64,000 nt of DNA from Cephalotrichum gorgonifer. Its lineage: Eukaryota > Ascomycota > Sordariomycetes > Microascales > Microascaceae. The translations under genes were made by a program, and so were the position numbers. Numbering within the stretch: the first letter of the stretch is position 1; each line of letters opens with the position of its first letter. The stretch is from assembly GCA_900312665.1 (NCBI GenBank), contig ONZQ02000003.1:1012648-1076647 (forward strand). The letters run 5' to 3'. The notes beneath the pieces are model-generated. The model had not been told where the DNA came from, did no database searches, and saw only the letters and a list, made by a program, of their open reading frames with translations. Of this stretch, positions 46,592 through 57,501 are shown in pieces.

Positions 46592-47939
46592 ATGTCGGCG
46601 GCGAGAGCTATCCCTCCGCCGTCAGTCGCTGGCTTGTGCTCGGCACTGGCTAGGCCCGCCCGGACGACGTCGCTATTCACCCGGGCCCGGTCCCTCGGCG
46701 CACAGTCGAGACGGCTGTCTGGGCCGTACGGATATACGCAGGCAAAGGCCCTCGTTTACTCTGAATACGGCGAGCCCAAAGATGTTCTCCGGTGTGTTAT
46801 CCCCCCCCCAACCCCCAATCCCCGACGATGACTGTCGAAAACCAACAAGGAACTAACGCGGACGCAGACTCCACACACACTCCATCTCCCCATCCATGCC
46901 CTCCTCCACCGTCCTCGTCCGCGCCCTCGCCGCCCCGATCAACCCCGCCGACATAAACACCGTGCAGGGCACCTACGGCGCACAGCCCCCCTTCACCACC
47001 GACCTAGGCACCCAGCCGCCCGCCGCCGTCCCCGGGAACGAGGGCGTCTTCGAGGTCGTCTCCACGGGATCCCCCTCCACGGGCCTGTCCAAGGGCGACT
47101 GGGTCATCCCCGCCAGGTCCGGCTTCGGGACGTGGCGCACCCACGCCCTCGTCGAGGCCGACGCCCTCCTCAAGATCGACAAGGAGGGCGTCAGCCCCGT
47201 CCAGGCCGCGCAGGTGAGCGTGAACCCGTGCTCCGCGTACCGCATGCTGCGGTCGTACGGCCCCGTGGCGGGCTACGGCCGCGAGGGCCTCCCCATGACG
47301 CCCCTAGAGCCGGGAAGCGGCGCGTGGTTCATCCAGAACGGGGCGAACTCGGGCGTCGGCCGCGCCGCGGTCCAGCTGGGCAGGGAGTGGGGGCTGCGTA
47401 GCATCAACGTCATCCGCGACCGCGAGCTGCCCGAGGAGACGGAGGCGCTGAAGAAGGAGCTCACGGACCTGGGCGCCGACGTCGTCGTCGCCGAGTCCGA
47501 GTTCCTCTCGCGCTCGTGGAGGGACCGCCTCGCGCAGATCACGAACGGGGGCAGGGAGCCCATCCACCTGGGTCTCAACTGCGTGGGCGGCAAGTCGGCC
47601 ACCGCGGTGGCGCGGTCGCTCGCCGACGGGGGCGCCATGGTGTCGTACGGCGGCATGTCGAAGCAGCCCGTCCTGCTGCCGACGGGGGCCCTCATATTCA
47701 AGGACGTGCGGTTCCTGGGCTTCTGGCTCACGAGGTGGAACCAGAAGGACCCCAAGGGGAGGAAGTACGCCGTGGACTACCTTCTCAGCCTGATGCGGGA
47801 GGGCAAGTTCCGCGACGCGCCCGTGGAGGAGGTGGCGTGGGACTGGGAGACGCCCGAGGATGCGCTCAGGAGTGCGGCGCAGAGGGGGCTGGAGGGCTTC
47901 AGGGGGAAGAAGGGCATGTTTGTGTTTGGGGAGACCTAG
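46592..47939 (+). CDS. ETR1: Mitochondrial trans-2-enoyl reductase Etr1
   Basis: Two exons (46592-46791 and 46868-47939, intron 76 nt) give 423 residues. The first about 45 residues are Arg/Ser/Ala-rich without acids, a mitochondrial presequence. A medium-chain dehydrogenase fold follows: YSEYGEPKDVLRLH, LAAPINPADINTVQGTYG, a catalytic-domain PGNEGVFEVV, and the nucleotide-binding WFIQNGANSGVGRAAVQLG. Typical Etr1/MECR segments are LGLNCVGGKSATAVARSLAD and SYGGMSKQPV. The enzyme makes the last reduction, NADPH-dependent, in mitochondrial type II fatty acid synthesis, which supplies octanoate for lipoic acid and supports respiration. Third codon positions are very GC-rich, which creates long open frames in the other frames of the same stretch; these are not genes. 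Confidence 0.95.
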
Positions 47940-48253
47940 GCAGGGGTGGGGCTATTTCCCCGATGTTGGGGGAGACTGGGACGCCCGTAGGATCGTTTGT
48001 GGTTGGCAGAGGGTATGATATATAGACTGGATGTGCCTCCACATGGCGCCGGAGGGACGGGTATCAAAATGGTTCTAATCAGAATGAGTGTTCCTGGGTG
48101 GGACTCAAAGATGAAGACGGTTTCGTTCCGTAAAATCAAAGCAAAATAATCTATATTCCAAGGATAACCCGCTAACAAAACCAAAACAGTCTCCCAAAAC
48201 CTTTAAACCCCGTGGTATCTTATCCTTTGCCCCCGTTACACCTTCAACCCCAT
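47940..48253. other. Short convergent intergenic region
   Basis: Three hundred bases between the ends of ETR1 (+) and VPS34 (-). No feature beyond presumed 3' ends. Confidence 0.5.
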
Positions 48254-51194
48254 TTACCCCCTGAAAGCCTGAACCAGCTCGTGAAGCCGATCAATAACGA
48301 TGGGAGCTAGAGCGCCCAAGGAGTCCTCAATCACCCTCTCCAGGTGCCGAATAGCATCTTCCTCACTCAGCTCGAGATGGAACCGCTCCTTGACCTTGAG
48401 CACAGCCTTGTCAGGTTCAAGTCGGATGTCGGGGATGTTTGCGTCCACCATCAAACTGAACAGGTTGAGGATGAGGTTCGACGACTTCCGCAGCGCCGCG
48501 TACGCTAGGAAGCAGTACTGCTTGAACTTCTTGTAGTGCTCCGACTGCACGCCGCCCATGCAGTCAACCATCTCCTTGGTGAGCTTCATGACGGGCGCGA
48601 AGGGCTTGGGGTCCCGGCCGAGGATGAAGCCAAAGTCGGCATGGAAGAAGTGGCCGTCGGGCGCGAGGAGGAGGTTGTCAAGGTGACGGTCGCCAACGCC
48701 GAGGATGTAAGTGATGACGCAGTACCCGGCGCAAGACCTCACGTAGGTGTCCAGGGTCTCGGGGCGGATCCCGAGGGGCTCGCGGTCGTCGGGATTATGC
48801 TGCTTGAGGTAGGTCAAGGCGGGGTTGCTGTACTTGGATGCAATGCTCTGGAAACTGACGGATGGGACGAACTGCGACGCCCCGGCGGTCGGGCTCGTTG
48901 CCAGGATCTTGTACGGAGAGAGCTTGAGGTCGAGATTCTCCTTTTGGAGAAGCTGATCCATCAGGGTGATGATTTGAATCACGAGCTGGTCTTGCCGCAG
49001 GTCATCCCCGGTCTTGAATATTATTGTATACCGGGTACCCACGGTGGTCCTAAACGTGACTTTGATAGGGCAAAGTGAGGATTTGAAGACGGTGGTTTCT
49101 TCAGGGATGACGCCAATGACTCGGACGTGGGGATCAAGGGGCAGGGGTAACGGCGGATCGATGCGAAGGAGCTCGTTTTTCGGGTCTTGCAGGAAGTGCT
49201 TGACCCTTTCAATCTTCTTGGGGATTGACTCGCTTGACAACTTGATGTCTGAGGAGATTTTGGACAGGATGGTGACGAGCTCGCCCTGCCGGAGTAGCGT
49301 CTTCCTTAACTCAGACCCGTTGGGTCGCTTGACAAGTTCCACCATAAAGTCGTAAGCAACCTTGCGGTAAATGCCCCTGTAGTCCGCCTCCTGCTCGGGG
49401 CTGCAGTCGTCGCACTCCACCATCAGATACCAGTGGAAGTAACTGCCCAGGGTAAAGTTATCCGCTGCTCGTGATATAAGGAACCGTGCCAGCGAAGAGT
49501 CCTGGGTGCCCTCCTCGTCGGATGTGACGATATGTTCGTATTTGAGCGCCTGGACCAGCTGCAGGAGGTAGAGAAGTAGGTCATGATCGTTTGCCTTGCG
49601 TAGTCTCTCGACGGCGTATGCCCTGACGATGGGGCTGTCGAAGGACGGGCCAAAGAGCTCGAGGGCGTCGTCGACGTCGATGGCGGTCCACCGGTTAAGG
49701 AGCTGCGCCGCTTGCTTGGACTCGGTAGCCTCCTGCCAGTTGACGGATTTGACGAATTTTGTCAAGGCCCTCTTATCCCGCGTGAGGTGATAGCGGAACT
49801 TCCAAACCAGATCCATTTCCTCAGGGCTAAGGACATGGGCAGGCCCATATGACACGATCAGGTTCAGCTCATCACGCACTTTGGCGTTGGGTTTTAGATC
49901 CTTGTCCATGATGCCATTCCTGTGAGCGCTTCTAAACAACCTTCGATGCTTGGCGTCCGCCGGGTTGTCGCGCGCTCCCGCCTCCGGGTCGTATATCCTC
50001 ACTAGGCGACCCCCCGATGAGTCGCCCACCGCGTTGATCCCCGGGCCAAACTGGACTTCGGGAACCGGCTTGAGAACATTGGACTGCGAGATAGAGAGAT
50101 GTTGAAGGAACGAAACGGCTGGGGGTGGGTATTCTCGGTCTGCAAAGACAACGGGGAAGTCGAAGCGCGGAAGCTCGACATTGAGAGTAAACTTTGACGG
50201 CCGCTGCCGGTGTAAATCACCGTTCTTATCTGCGCAGACCTCGCCGTCCGTTGTAACAGCAGCACTGCTGCCGATTCGTTGCCGTTGTAAAGCTCTCATA
50301 GAGACCTTCGCCGTCTTCTTCTCAAATCCGCGGAATACGAGCTGGTCTAGCCAGTCAACTCGAGGTATCTCTCCCATCTCGTGTTTCTTGAACAGCTTCT
50401 CCATCCTCTCCTGCTCTTCCGCATCCTTGTCCACAGTGGTAGCATCTCCCTTTCGGGCGGAGCCTTTCTTCTTGGGCGGGAAGGCAGGTGTAGTTGTGAG
50501 ATTGTTTCCATCAGCTTGTTTATGTCGGTAGACGATACACTTCTGTCTCCCCTTCTGCAGCTGGTTATCGTTGTCGAACATGGGAAGTGTGGTGCCTCCG
50601 AAAGGAGTTGTGTTTCCGAGATCAGGCGTTGCATCCGTGGGCGAGAGATCCCATAGCGTTATGGCAAGGGAAGAATCGAGAGGTAGGTTCGAGTAGGTGA
50701 TGGGGAGCGTAAGCCATTCGTTCCATCTATATACCGCGAGGCACGTTATTAATCCACCTGCAACAGTACGGGCAGGGCAGGGCAGGGCAGGGCAGGGCAG
50801 GGCGAGAATGTAAGTACCTCCTCTCTGCCCGAAACGCCTTATACGCAGTTTGGACGGGCACGGTAAGGGGCTTCGAGCCGGCCCATACCTGGACTGTGAG
50901 GTATAGATCGGAGTTGGGGCTAGTCGAAAGAACAGTCAGCCAATGATACCAGGAGCTCTTCCAACTCCTACTGCCTGTAGAGAGGTTACCTTATGTTGGA
51001 CCCAACATGGCGAAGGGCTGCATTTTCAAGCAACGTCGACGGGCGGAAAGGGGGTTCGTCTCCCTCGAGATTGATTCTGTCCCACCGGTTAGGTTAGTGC
51101 TTCTCCCTGCTGGAGCTCGTTCAAAGCTGGCTCACATTCGGATGCTGACCGGATGGTCTAGCGCATCAGAGGTGGCGAAAGAGAAGGGCTCCAT
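48254..51194 (-). CDS. VPS34: Class III phosphatidylinositol 3-kinase Vps34
   Basis: Five... four exons on the minus strand, 51194-51136, 51076-50990, 50919-50818 and 50726-48254, give 906 residues. The order is a C2 domain in the first 230 or so residues (MEPFSFATSDALDHPVSIR, SDLYLTVQVWAGSKPL, WNEWLTLPITYSNLPLDSS), a PIK helical domain at about 290-520, and a C-terminal lipid-kinase domain with the catalytic loop GDRHLDNLLL and activation loop DFGFILGRDPKPFAP around 780-815. It phosphorylates phosphatidylinositol to PI3P on endosomes and autophagosome precursors, in complexes with Vps15 and Atg6/Vps30. The three small 5' exons are easily missed. A GGGCA pentamer repeat lies in the third intron. 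The total exon count is four. Confidence 0.96.
50770..50803. repeat. GGGCA pentamer tandem repeat in VPS34 intron
   Basis: Six full copies of GGGCA plus GGGC lie within the last VPS34 intron (50727-50817). On the transcript strand this is a TGCCC repeat between donor and branch region. Confidence 0.95.
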
Positions 51195-51626
51195 GGCCGT
51201 GGAAGAAGAGGAATCTATGTGAATTCCATCTATATCATCAGAAGGGAAAGCTGAGCCAGATGCGTGGGGGTTTCGAGGTCGCAGGTGAAGGGGGCGCTGG
51301 AGCTTGTTGGAGGTAAGCAAGCTCGCCGGGATGTGGTCCAGGCAATGACGAGGATGGTCAAGAGACCCAACTGGTATCAGGTATCTCTAGCTAATGGATG
51401 GCTGTTTAAACAAGGTACGTACTTTTACCCCACACCCCACCCACTCTAAGTCCCACTCCCACTTCAGCTTTGAATGTCCAATACGCGTGTGTATCCTTGA
51501 CGCGCCTTGTGATTGATTCCGTTCACAAGAATTGTGCCATTCGCCCTTATATTCCTAAGCCACCCAACAATTTCTCCGCCACTCACCTACTCCCAGCCTC
51601 GCCACTGGACATTTCCTCGTCCGGCC
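51195..51626. other. Divergent promoter region, VPS34 and NSE4
   Basis: Only 432 bp separate the two start codons, so the promoters must overlap or share elements. No repeat or clear motif seen. Confidence 0.55.
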
Positions 51627-53018
51627 ATGCCAGCTCCTGTATCCGACGACTCGGCTTCGGAACCTCCCAGTCCAGCCCCCCACACACCGAACGCGCGCGG
51701 AGCCTTGGCCATGCGCAACAGAGATGTCTCCGGCTCGAAGAGGAAGCGGGCAGATACCAGGACAGACGACGGACCTTCGAACCGACGCCGAACTGCCGAG
51801 CCGGAAAACAACGATGGCGATGGCGACTCCGACGCATACGACCCCGATCAGTCAGTCGAGGAGCGGAGAAATATCCAGCGCAGTCTGAGAGAGCTAGGGA
51901 GAGACCTCACGGACAAGGCCGACGAGTATCTTCGCGGTGACTCGAACACCATCCGCGAGCTCATCGTCTCGGCAAACGAGATCAACCACAGGATTAAGCA
52001 GACCGGTGAGGCTGTGATCGACTCCCGGCTCCTCGTATCAGCGGCGGATCTCTCATACAAGAAGACGGCTCGGATTACGCAGGGAAACGTAGCGGAGGGT
52101 GTCGATGCGGACGAGTTCTTGTCCAAGTGCATCACTTACATGCGGCAGGGAGGACGCGGCCACGGGGATAACGCACCAGAGCTATCAAGCACACAGCAGC
52201 ATCGGAGGAGGAATGTCGCGAGGGGGCACGAGGGCTCCGATGACGAGGACGAGAACGGTGACATGATGAACTGGAGCTATTTCGGCCACTATGCCTGTCT
52301 ACCAAGCATAGGACGCCCATCAATCCAAGGCCATCTCCTCGGGCCACTCTCCGTCGAGAAGAAGGCCCGGAAGATCACAAAGAGGAGCGCGCCCTTCCGC
52401 ATAAATCAGCTAGCCGAGACGCGGCCCGAAGTTATCAACGCCGAGGATCTAACCAAGCAAGACAACGATCTCGCCGTCATTTGCGGGAGGGTCCTGCAGC
52501 AGTTGACCCGGGCACAGACTAGGCTGCAGACCGAGCTGGAAGAGGTATTAGACGAAGACATGTCACCGGAAGAGCAGGAGCGGATCATGCATCAGCACGG
52601 TATTCGGAGCACGGGAGGCGTCGACCTGATGCGGTTCGTCATCAACCCTAGGTCCTTTGGGCAATCAGTCGAGAATATTTTTTACGTTAGTTTCCTCATC
52701 AAGGACGGCAAGGTGGCTGTCGAGCTGGACGAGCATGGCATACCCTCGGTTGGTACGTGTATCTCCCTATCATAATCATAACCGATCATAACAGCTGCGC
52801 GAAGCCATGGGATATAACTGACTGTATCTTTCTCAGAGCCCGTGGACGAAAACGACGCGCAAGACGCCGGTCGCCGTACGAAGCATCAGGCTGTCTTCAG
52901 TCTAGACATGGATACCTGGCGAGATATCATCGCTACGCTCGACATCAAGGAGCCGATGATTGCACACCGCCGCGAGGTGGCACAAGGTGGACCGGGTGCC
53001 ACGGGCTGGTACTCGTGA
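51627..53018 (+). CDS. NSE4: Smc5/6 complex kleisin subunit Nse4
   Basis: Two exons (51627-52752 and 52837-53018) give 435 residues. After a Ser/Pro/Asp-rich, basic N-terminus comes the Nse4 N-terminal kleisin region (ERRNIQRSLRELGRDLTDKA, NEINHRIKQTGEAVIDSRLL, DLSYKKTARI), an acidic linker (DDEDENGDMMNWSYFGHY), and the conserved C-terminal domain (GVDLMRFVINPRSFGQSVEN, IFYVSFLIKDGKVAVELDEHG). The final DMDTWRDIIATLDIKEPMI fits the family end. Nse4 bridges the Smc5 and Smc6 heads with Nse1 and Nse3; the complex serves chromosome segregation and recombination repair. The start is the first in-frame ATG. Divergent from VPS34. Confidence 0.94.
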
Positions 53019-53643
53019 GAGAGTGTTTCGGAGCGTTTTGGTATTTTCGGCAACGGGATGTCTGGTATTCTTTTGTGGTGCAATACCCTTGGGAGTTTTG
53101 GGCGTGGGTTGCTATTTCGGAGGAATTGGTCGTCATAGATAATTGCACTGAATGCAAGACAGCCTCGCAAAGGGGCTCCTCTTTGAGATCCTCTATCCCC
53201 CCCCCCTTTTTTTTTCGCCGGTTTCTGCAACCGTTGATATATTAATAGCCACTCTCCTGTGTCTAGTTAACCTGGTTTAGGTCTTGTCTTTTGTCTACAT
53301 CGAACTGTTAGAAAGCGCGAGTGGGCTTCCGGGGCTTAACTTGGCCACAACCAACATTCCAGGGATGACGGCACCCTTTGTCTCCCTAGATTTTGTGCTA
53401 GATGCCGCAAGCAGACTGATATAACAATGCGCATTTGTTGATAGGCATTTCGGAGCAATCCGAGGCGGTGTTGGGGGCACTGGTAAACGTCACGACGACT
53501 GCCAATGTCTTGACAAGATATCTGCATATCCCCCCACGATACTCTCGTTTTTTCCCTCCATCTTCCATATCTTTATACCATTTGTATTTCGACAGGCTTA
53601 CACAACTACACAGCGATACGAGCGACGGAAACACCTATCCAAG
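53019..53643. other. Intergenic region
   Basis: Between NSE4 and the coiled-coil gene. It contains adjacent C- and T-runs at about 53200-53217 and a C/T-rich stretch just before the next start. No gene seen. Confidence 0.5.
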
Positions 53644-56600
53644 ATGTCGTCGGCCTCAGCCAGCTCCATGGAGTCGTACCCCAACCTGGAGACAGCCATA
53701 GAATCCATCGTCTTCAACATAATCGACTCCTTCCGCAAACGCTCCGTCGAAGGCGAAACCGCCGAAGTACTCGACACCGCAAAATGGGCTCGCCGGGTCA
53801 TTGGCGAGGTCAAAAAGTTCCCCTCCGAGATCGTGCCGACGGACCAGAAGGAGAAGATCCTCACCCCCTACCTCGTGAAGTCTGGAGGGCAAGATGTGGA
53901 CTACAAGGCAGTCTTAGAGGAGGGGGTAGTTAAGGAGGCAGAGCACGCTGAGGCTCTGAAGAAGGAAAAGAAGAAGCTCGAAAGTGCGCTGAAGAAGACG
54001 AAGGTCGATGGAGCGGAGGATAAGCAGATGGTGGAAGCACTGCGGCAGGAGATCAAGGGGTTGACGAGTGAAGGGATAGAGGCCAGAGAGAAGATAATGG
54101 AAGTGATGCAGGAGCGGATGGACTCCCAGGCCGAGGTGATTCGGCTCAGGGAGGAGGTGGCGACGGAGAAGAAGCGGGCGGATTGTAAGGAGAGGGAGCT
54201 CAACAAGATCCATGAGATAGTGGTCAAGAAGAAGGAGGAGTTCATTGAGGAGATGTGGATGAAAATGCAAGACGGCGAGGATCTGGAAATCTACATGGAA
54301 CACTTCAGCGATACAGCCTGGGAAGCGCTGGGGAGGGGTATGGCAACACTCGCCACTCAACTCAAGATGAGGATGACTGAAGAAACGGAACTGGTCCACG
54401 CACTGTCGGAGGGGGGGAAATTGACCTACCCATTTGCGCCGGGTACTCCGGGCTTTACAGGGGGAGGCCATGCGTGTGGCTGTGAGTCCCTCGCCGCGGA
54501 TCACAAGCGCCTCATCGAAGACCAGCAAAGCAAGATCGATCTCCTCGAGAAGCACCTCGCAAAAGCCAAGGCCGAGCTCGCGGAAGACACAGACGTGGCC
54601 ACTCGAGAGCTGAGCGCCCAGCTCGATAAGGCCCTCGAGGACCTCAAGACCGCGATCGAGGCCCGCTCTGCCTCCGACAAAGCTCGGGACGAGTCCCTGG
54701 CGAAGGGGAGGTTGCGTGACATAAGGATCCGGATGCTACAGGCGAAGGTGTCGGGTACGAGCAGTCCGTTCTCGGCGAAGACCCCCAACAGCACAGCCAG
54801 CCAGGCGCTGGAGAAGCGGGCCGGCACGACGTTGGCCGACGAGCTGGATGGCGCTGCGGACGATGGCGAATTCGTCGAGGGCAGCTGGTCGGAAGAAGCT
54901 ACGGTGCTCCAGGCAGCATTCGAGCAAGTGACGGCCGAGAATGGAAAGTTGGAAGAACAGGTGCGGGACCTTGAGGCGCAGGTACTGGGTCTCCGGACGC
55001 GAATAGGCGAGGCGAAGAAGAAGAATCTCACCGGAGAGGATACTCCCGATGAGGATACTCTGACTGTTACGCCTCAGTCTGCGGAGTTGCGTCGAGTCCA
55101 GGAGGAGATCAAACGCCTGAACGACTTAGTCGACCCGGATCTTCACAAAGATGAACTCAATTCTCGTGACGAGGAGACACGCTGCCTCGAGACCAATATC
55201 GCAAGTCTGGATGAGGAGAGCGAGGGCATTAGACCCACGACTGACGCAGACTCCAAGAGCGAGGAGGAGCTCGAGACTCTCAGAAAGAAACTTTCATCGA
55301 CCGAGGAGGAACTCGAAGCTCTAAGGGGGCAGCTCTCTTGGCAGCTCATATCGAGCAATTCCAGTATTCGGTTCCTCGAATCTCAAGTCGATGAGTTAAA
55401 GGAGGGGAACGGACCCGTCGCTGCCATCGGCAGCGAGCACTCTGATAGGGTGGAGGAGCTCGAGGCTCTCAGGGAGAAGCTCGCGTCGAGCGACGCCCGG
55501 ATACAGCTCCTCGTGACTAAGAACGAAGAGTTGAAGCTTGATAACGAAAACCTATCCTTCACAGCTGGGGCGCGCTCTGAGAGCGAGGCCGAGGTTGCGG
55601 CCCTCAAGGAAGAAGTTTTATCGAGCGAGGCTTTGACTCAGCTCCTCGAAGGGGAAATCAAAGAGTTAACGGAGGAGGTCGTCCGCCTCACGTCCTTAAC
55701 CAGCGGGCGCCCCGGGAACGAGGAGGAACTCTCATCCCTTAGGGAGAAGCTCGCGTCAGAGATCGAGGAGTCCAAGAAACTCAGGGATGAGGTTGAGAGG
55801 CTGAAGGAGGAAAAGAGGTCCTCGAGCGCCGTGCCGGCCACCACGCATGACGAAACGCTGAGGGCTCTAGAGAATCTTATCTCCGAGGATGAGGTGATAG
55901 ATCGATATGTGGCCGAGATCAGTAGGCTGACGGGGGAGGTCGAGCATCTCACCTCCGAGCGACAGGGACAGAAGGAGGAGGAGCTGGCGGCTCTGGAGGA
56001 GAAGCTCGCATTAAGCAGTGAGGAGGCGCCGCGGCTCCGGGCCGAAATCACCCGCTTGGAGCAGGCTCATGGCGAGCGGATGGCCGAGGTCAGCAGACAG
56101 CTCCGGGACTGGGAGAGTAAATTCCAGGCGGAGGCAAAAATGGTCTGCGAGTTGGAGGATCTGATATCCGAGGAGCTCGGGTTCCATGACGAGCTCCAGT
56201 CGCGGCTTGCCTCGGTGGATGCGCTGACTTCTGGGGCCCGTGACGTGGAGGCTGCGCGCCTGAGGCGCTGGGAAGAAGCCAGGGCGCTGGAAGCCGCGCA
56301 GGGGGCACTCATGGAGAGGATAGATGCGGGAGAAGACGAGGATGATGTGTTACTACTGGAATGGAAGGCCGCCGGGGATGAGATAGAGGAGCTCGAGGAA
56401 AGTTTTACGAATTATGGGGCGGAGATCGTCGATGCCTGGGACAAACTTCTTGACGCACGGCGCGAGAAACGGAGGTTCATGGATGAGGCTCGACGGAGGC
56501 TTAAGGACGAGGTGGATAAGCTGCGTATTAAGGTGAGCATAACCCCGGTCCCCATCCACCAAGTCACCTGAAGCTAAAAGTACACAGAAATCCGAGACAG

Positions 56601-57220
56601 AACACCCCGTCGGTCCCCTCCTCGCTGACCCCTTTCCTGTGGACCCCCTCCCCGTCAACCCCCTCGTCGCCCCCCTCCTCACTCCCCTCCCACAACGCCT
56701 CTGGAGCCAACTCGTCCGTCAAAAACTCGTCCTCCAAAACGCGTTCGTTCCCCTCCTCAACATTCTGGCTCCCCACTTAGACCTCTTCCACCGCCTATCG
56801 CAGCTGAGCCTCCTCTCCTTCCTCTACCTCACGCAGTGGCACGCCAAGGCCCCCTTCCACGTCACCTTCCCGCGCCTCCGCGCCAAGGACGCGCTCTACT
56901 TCTTCTGGTGCGCGGCGGCCCTCATGACCCTACAGACGTACGTCTCGGCCCGCAGGGAGCGGAACCTCTGGCTCACCGCCAACTCCCGCCTCACGGCGGC
57001 CTACGTGCACGACCTGCAGCACGAGGCGCCGTATCTCCCGTGGCTTTGGAACGTGGACCCGCGGCTGATGATATGGGGGCAGGGGTGGGATCCACGGATT
57101 CTGCTTGCGGCTGGCGGCGTTGTCTGGGGGGCGGCCGTGGCTCCCGTGCTTGGGGTCTTCGACAGCGTTGCCTGGGGGGTTCTGGAGAAGGTGGTTGGAC
57201 CGGGGCCGCTTGGCCTGTAA
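53644..57220 (+). CDS. Giant coiled-coil protein with hydrophobic C-terminal domain
   Basis: Two exons, 53644-56532 and 56588-57220, joined in frame through a 55-nt intron with a GCTAA branch-like site, give 1173 residues. Residues 1-90 are a helical N-terminal module (SYPNLETAIESIVFNIIDSF, AKWARRVIGEVKKF). From about 90 to 960 the chain is almost continuous heptad-like Glu/Lys/Leu coiled coil, including a degenerate repeat with the core EELEALREKLASS. The second exon encodes a different, Pro- and Leu-rich domain with candidate membrane segments at about 1034-1048, 1065-1083 and 1134-1154, and WLWNVDPRLMIWGQGWDPR between the last two. I recognise no named family. It could be an organelle tether or scaffold. 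Without the intron, the first exon would stop at 56569-56571 and the second part would lack a start. Confidence 0.72.
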
Positions 57221-57501
57221 ACCTAACGGTACGGTTTTTTGTTCTTCACTCTTGACTTAATTTGTTCGCCTGGGTTCGTTTTTATGCTCTCTCGGTAGTA
57301 GTTAGTAGCTTAATACCATAGATAGGGTGTGTAAGTGATGATTTCAGGTTTTCTTTTTTTTCATAACGATTCTCTATCTTGACGGACTAGCCAGACCCGG
57401 TATTTCCATTTCGTTGCGCGCTGACGAGCAACAGCTACCTGGAAAATGACAGGTCATATGTATACCGACGAGCTCAGGCGGTGAGCGGACGAAGAAGCGC
57501 C

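Noticed and set aside
47516..48025. A 169-codon frame inside and beyond ETR1, and antisense frames at 47273-47755.
   Set aside because: They are shadows of ETR1, whose GC-rich third positions suppress stops in the other frames.
54501..55031. Ser-rich antisense frames across the coiled-coil gene.
   Set aside because: Antisense of Glu/Lys/Leu codons gives Ser/Phe/Leu-rich frames; there is no independent evidence.
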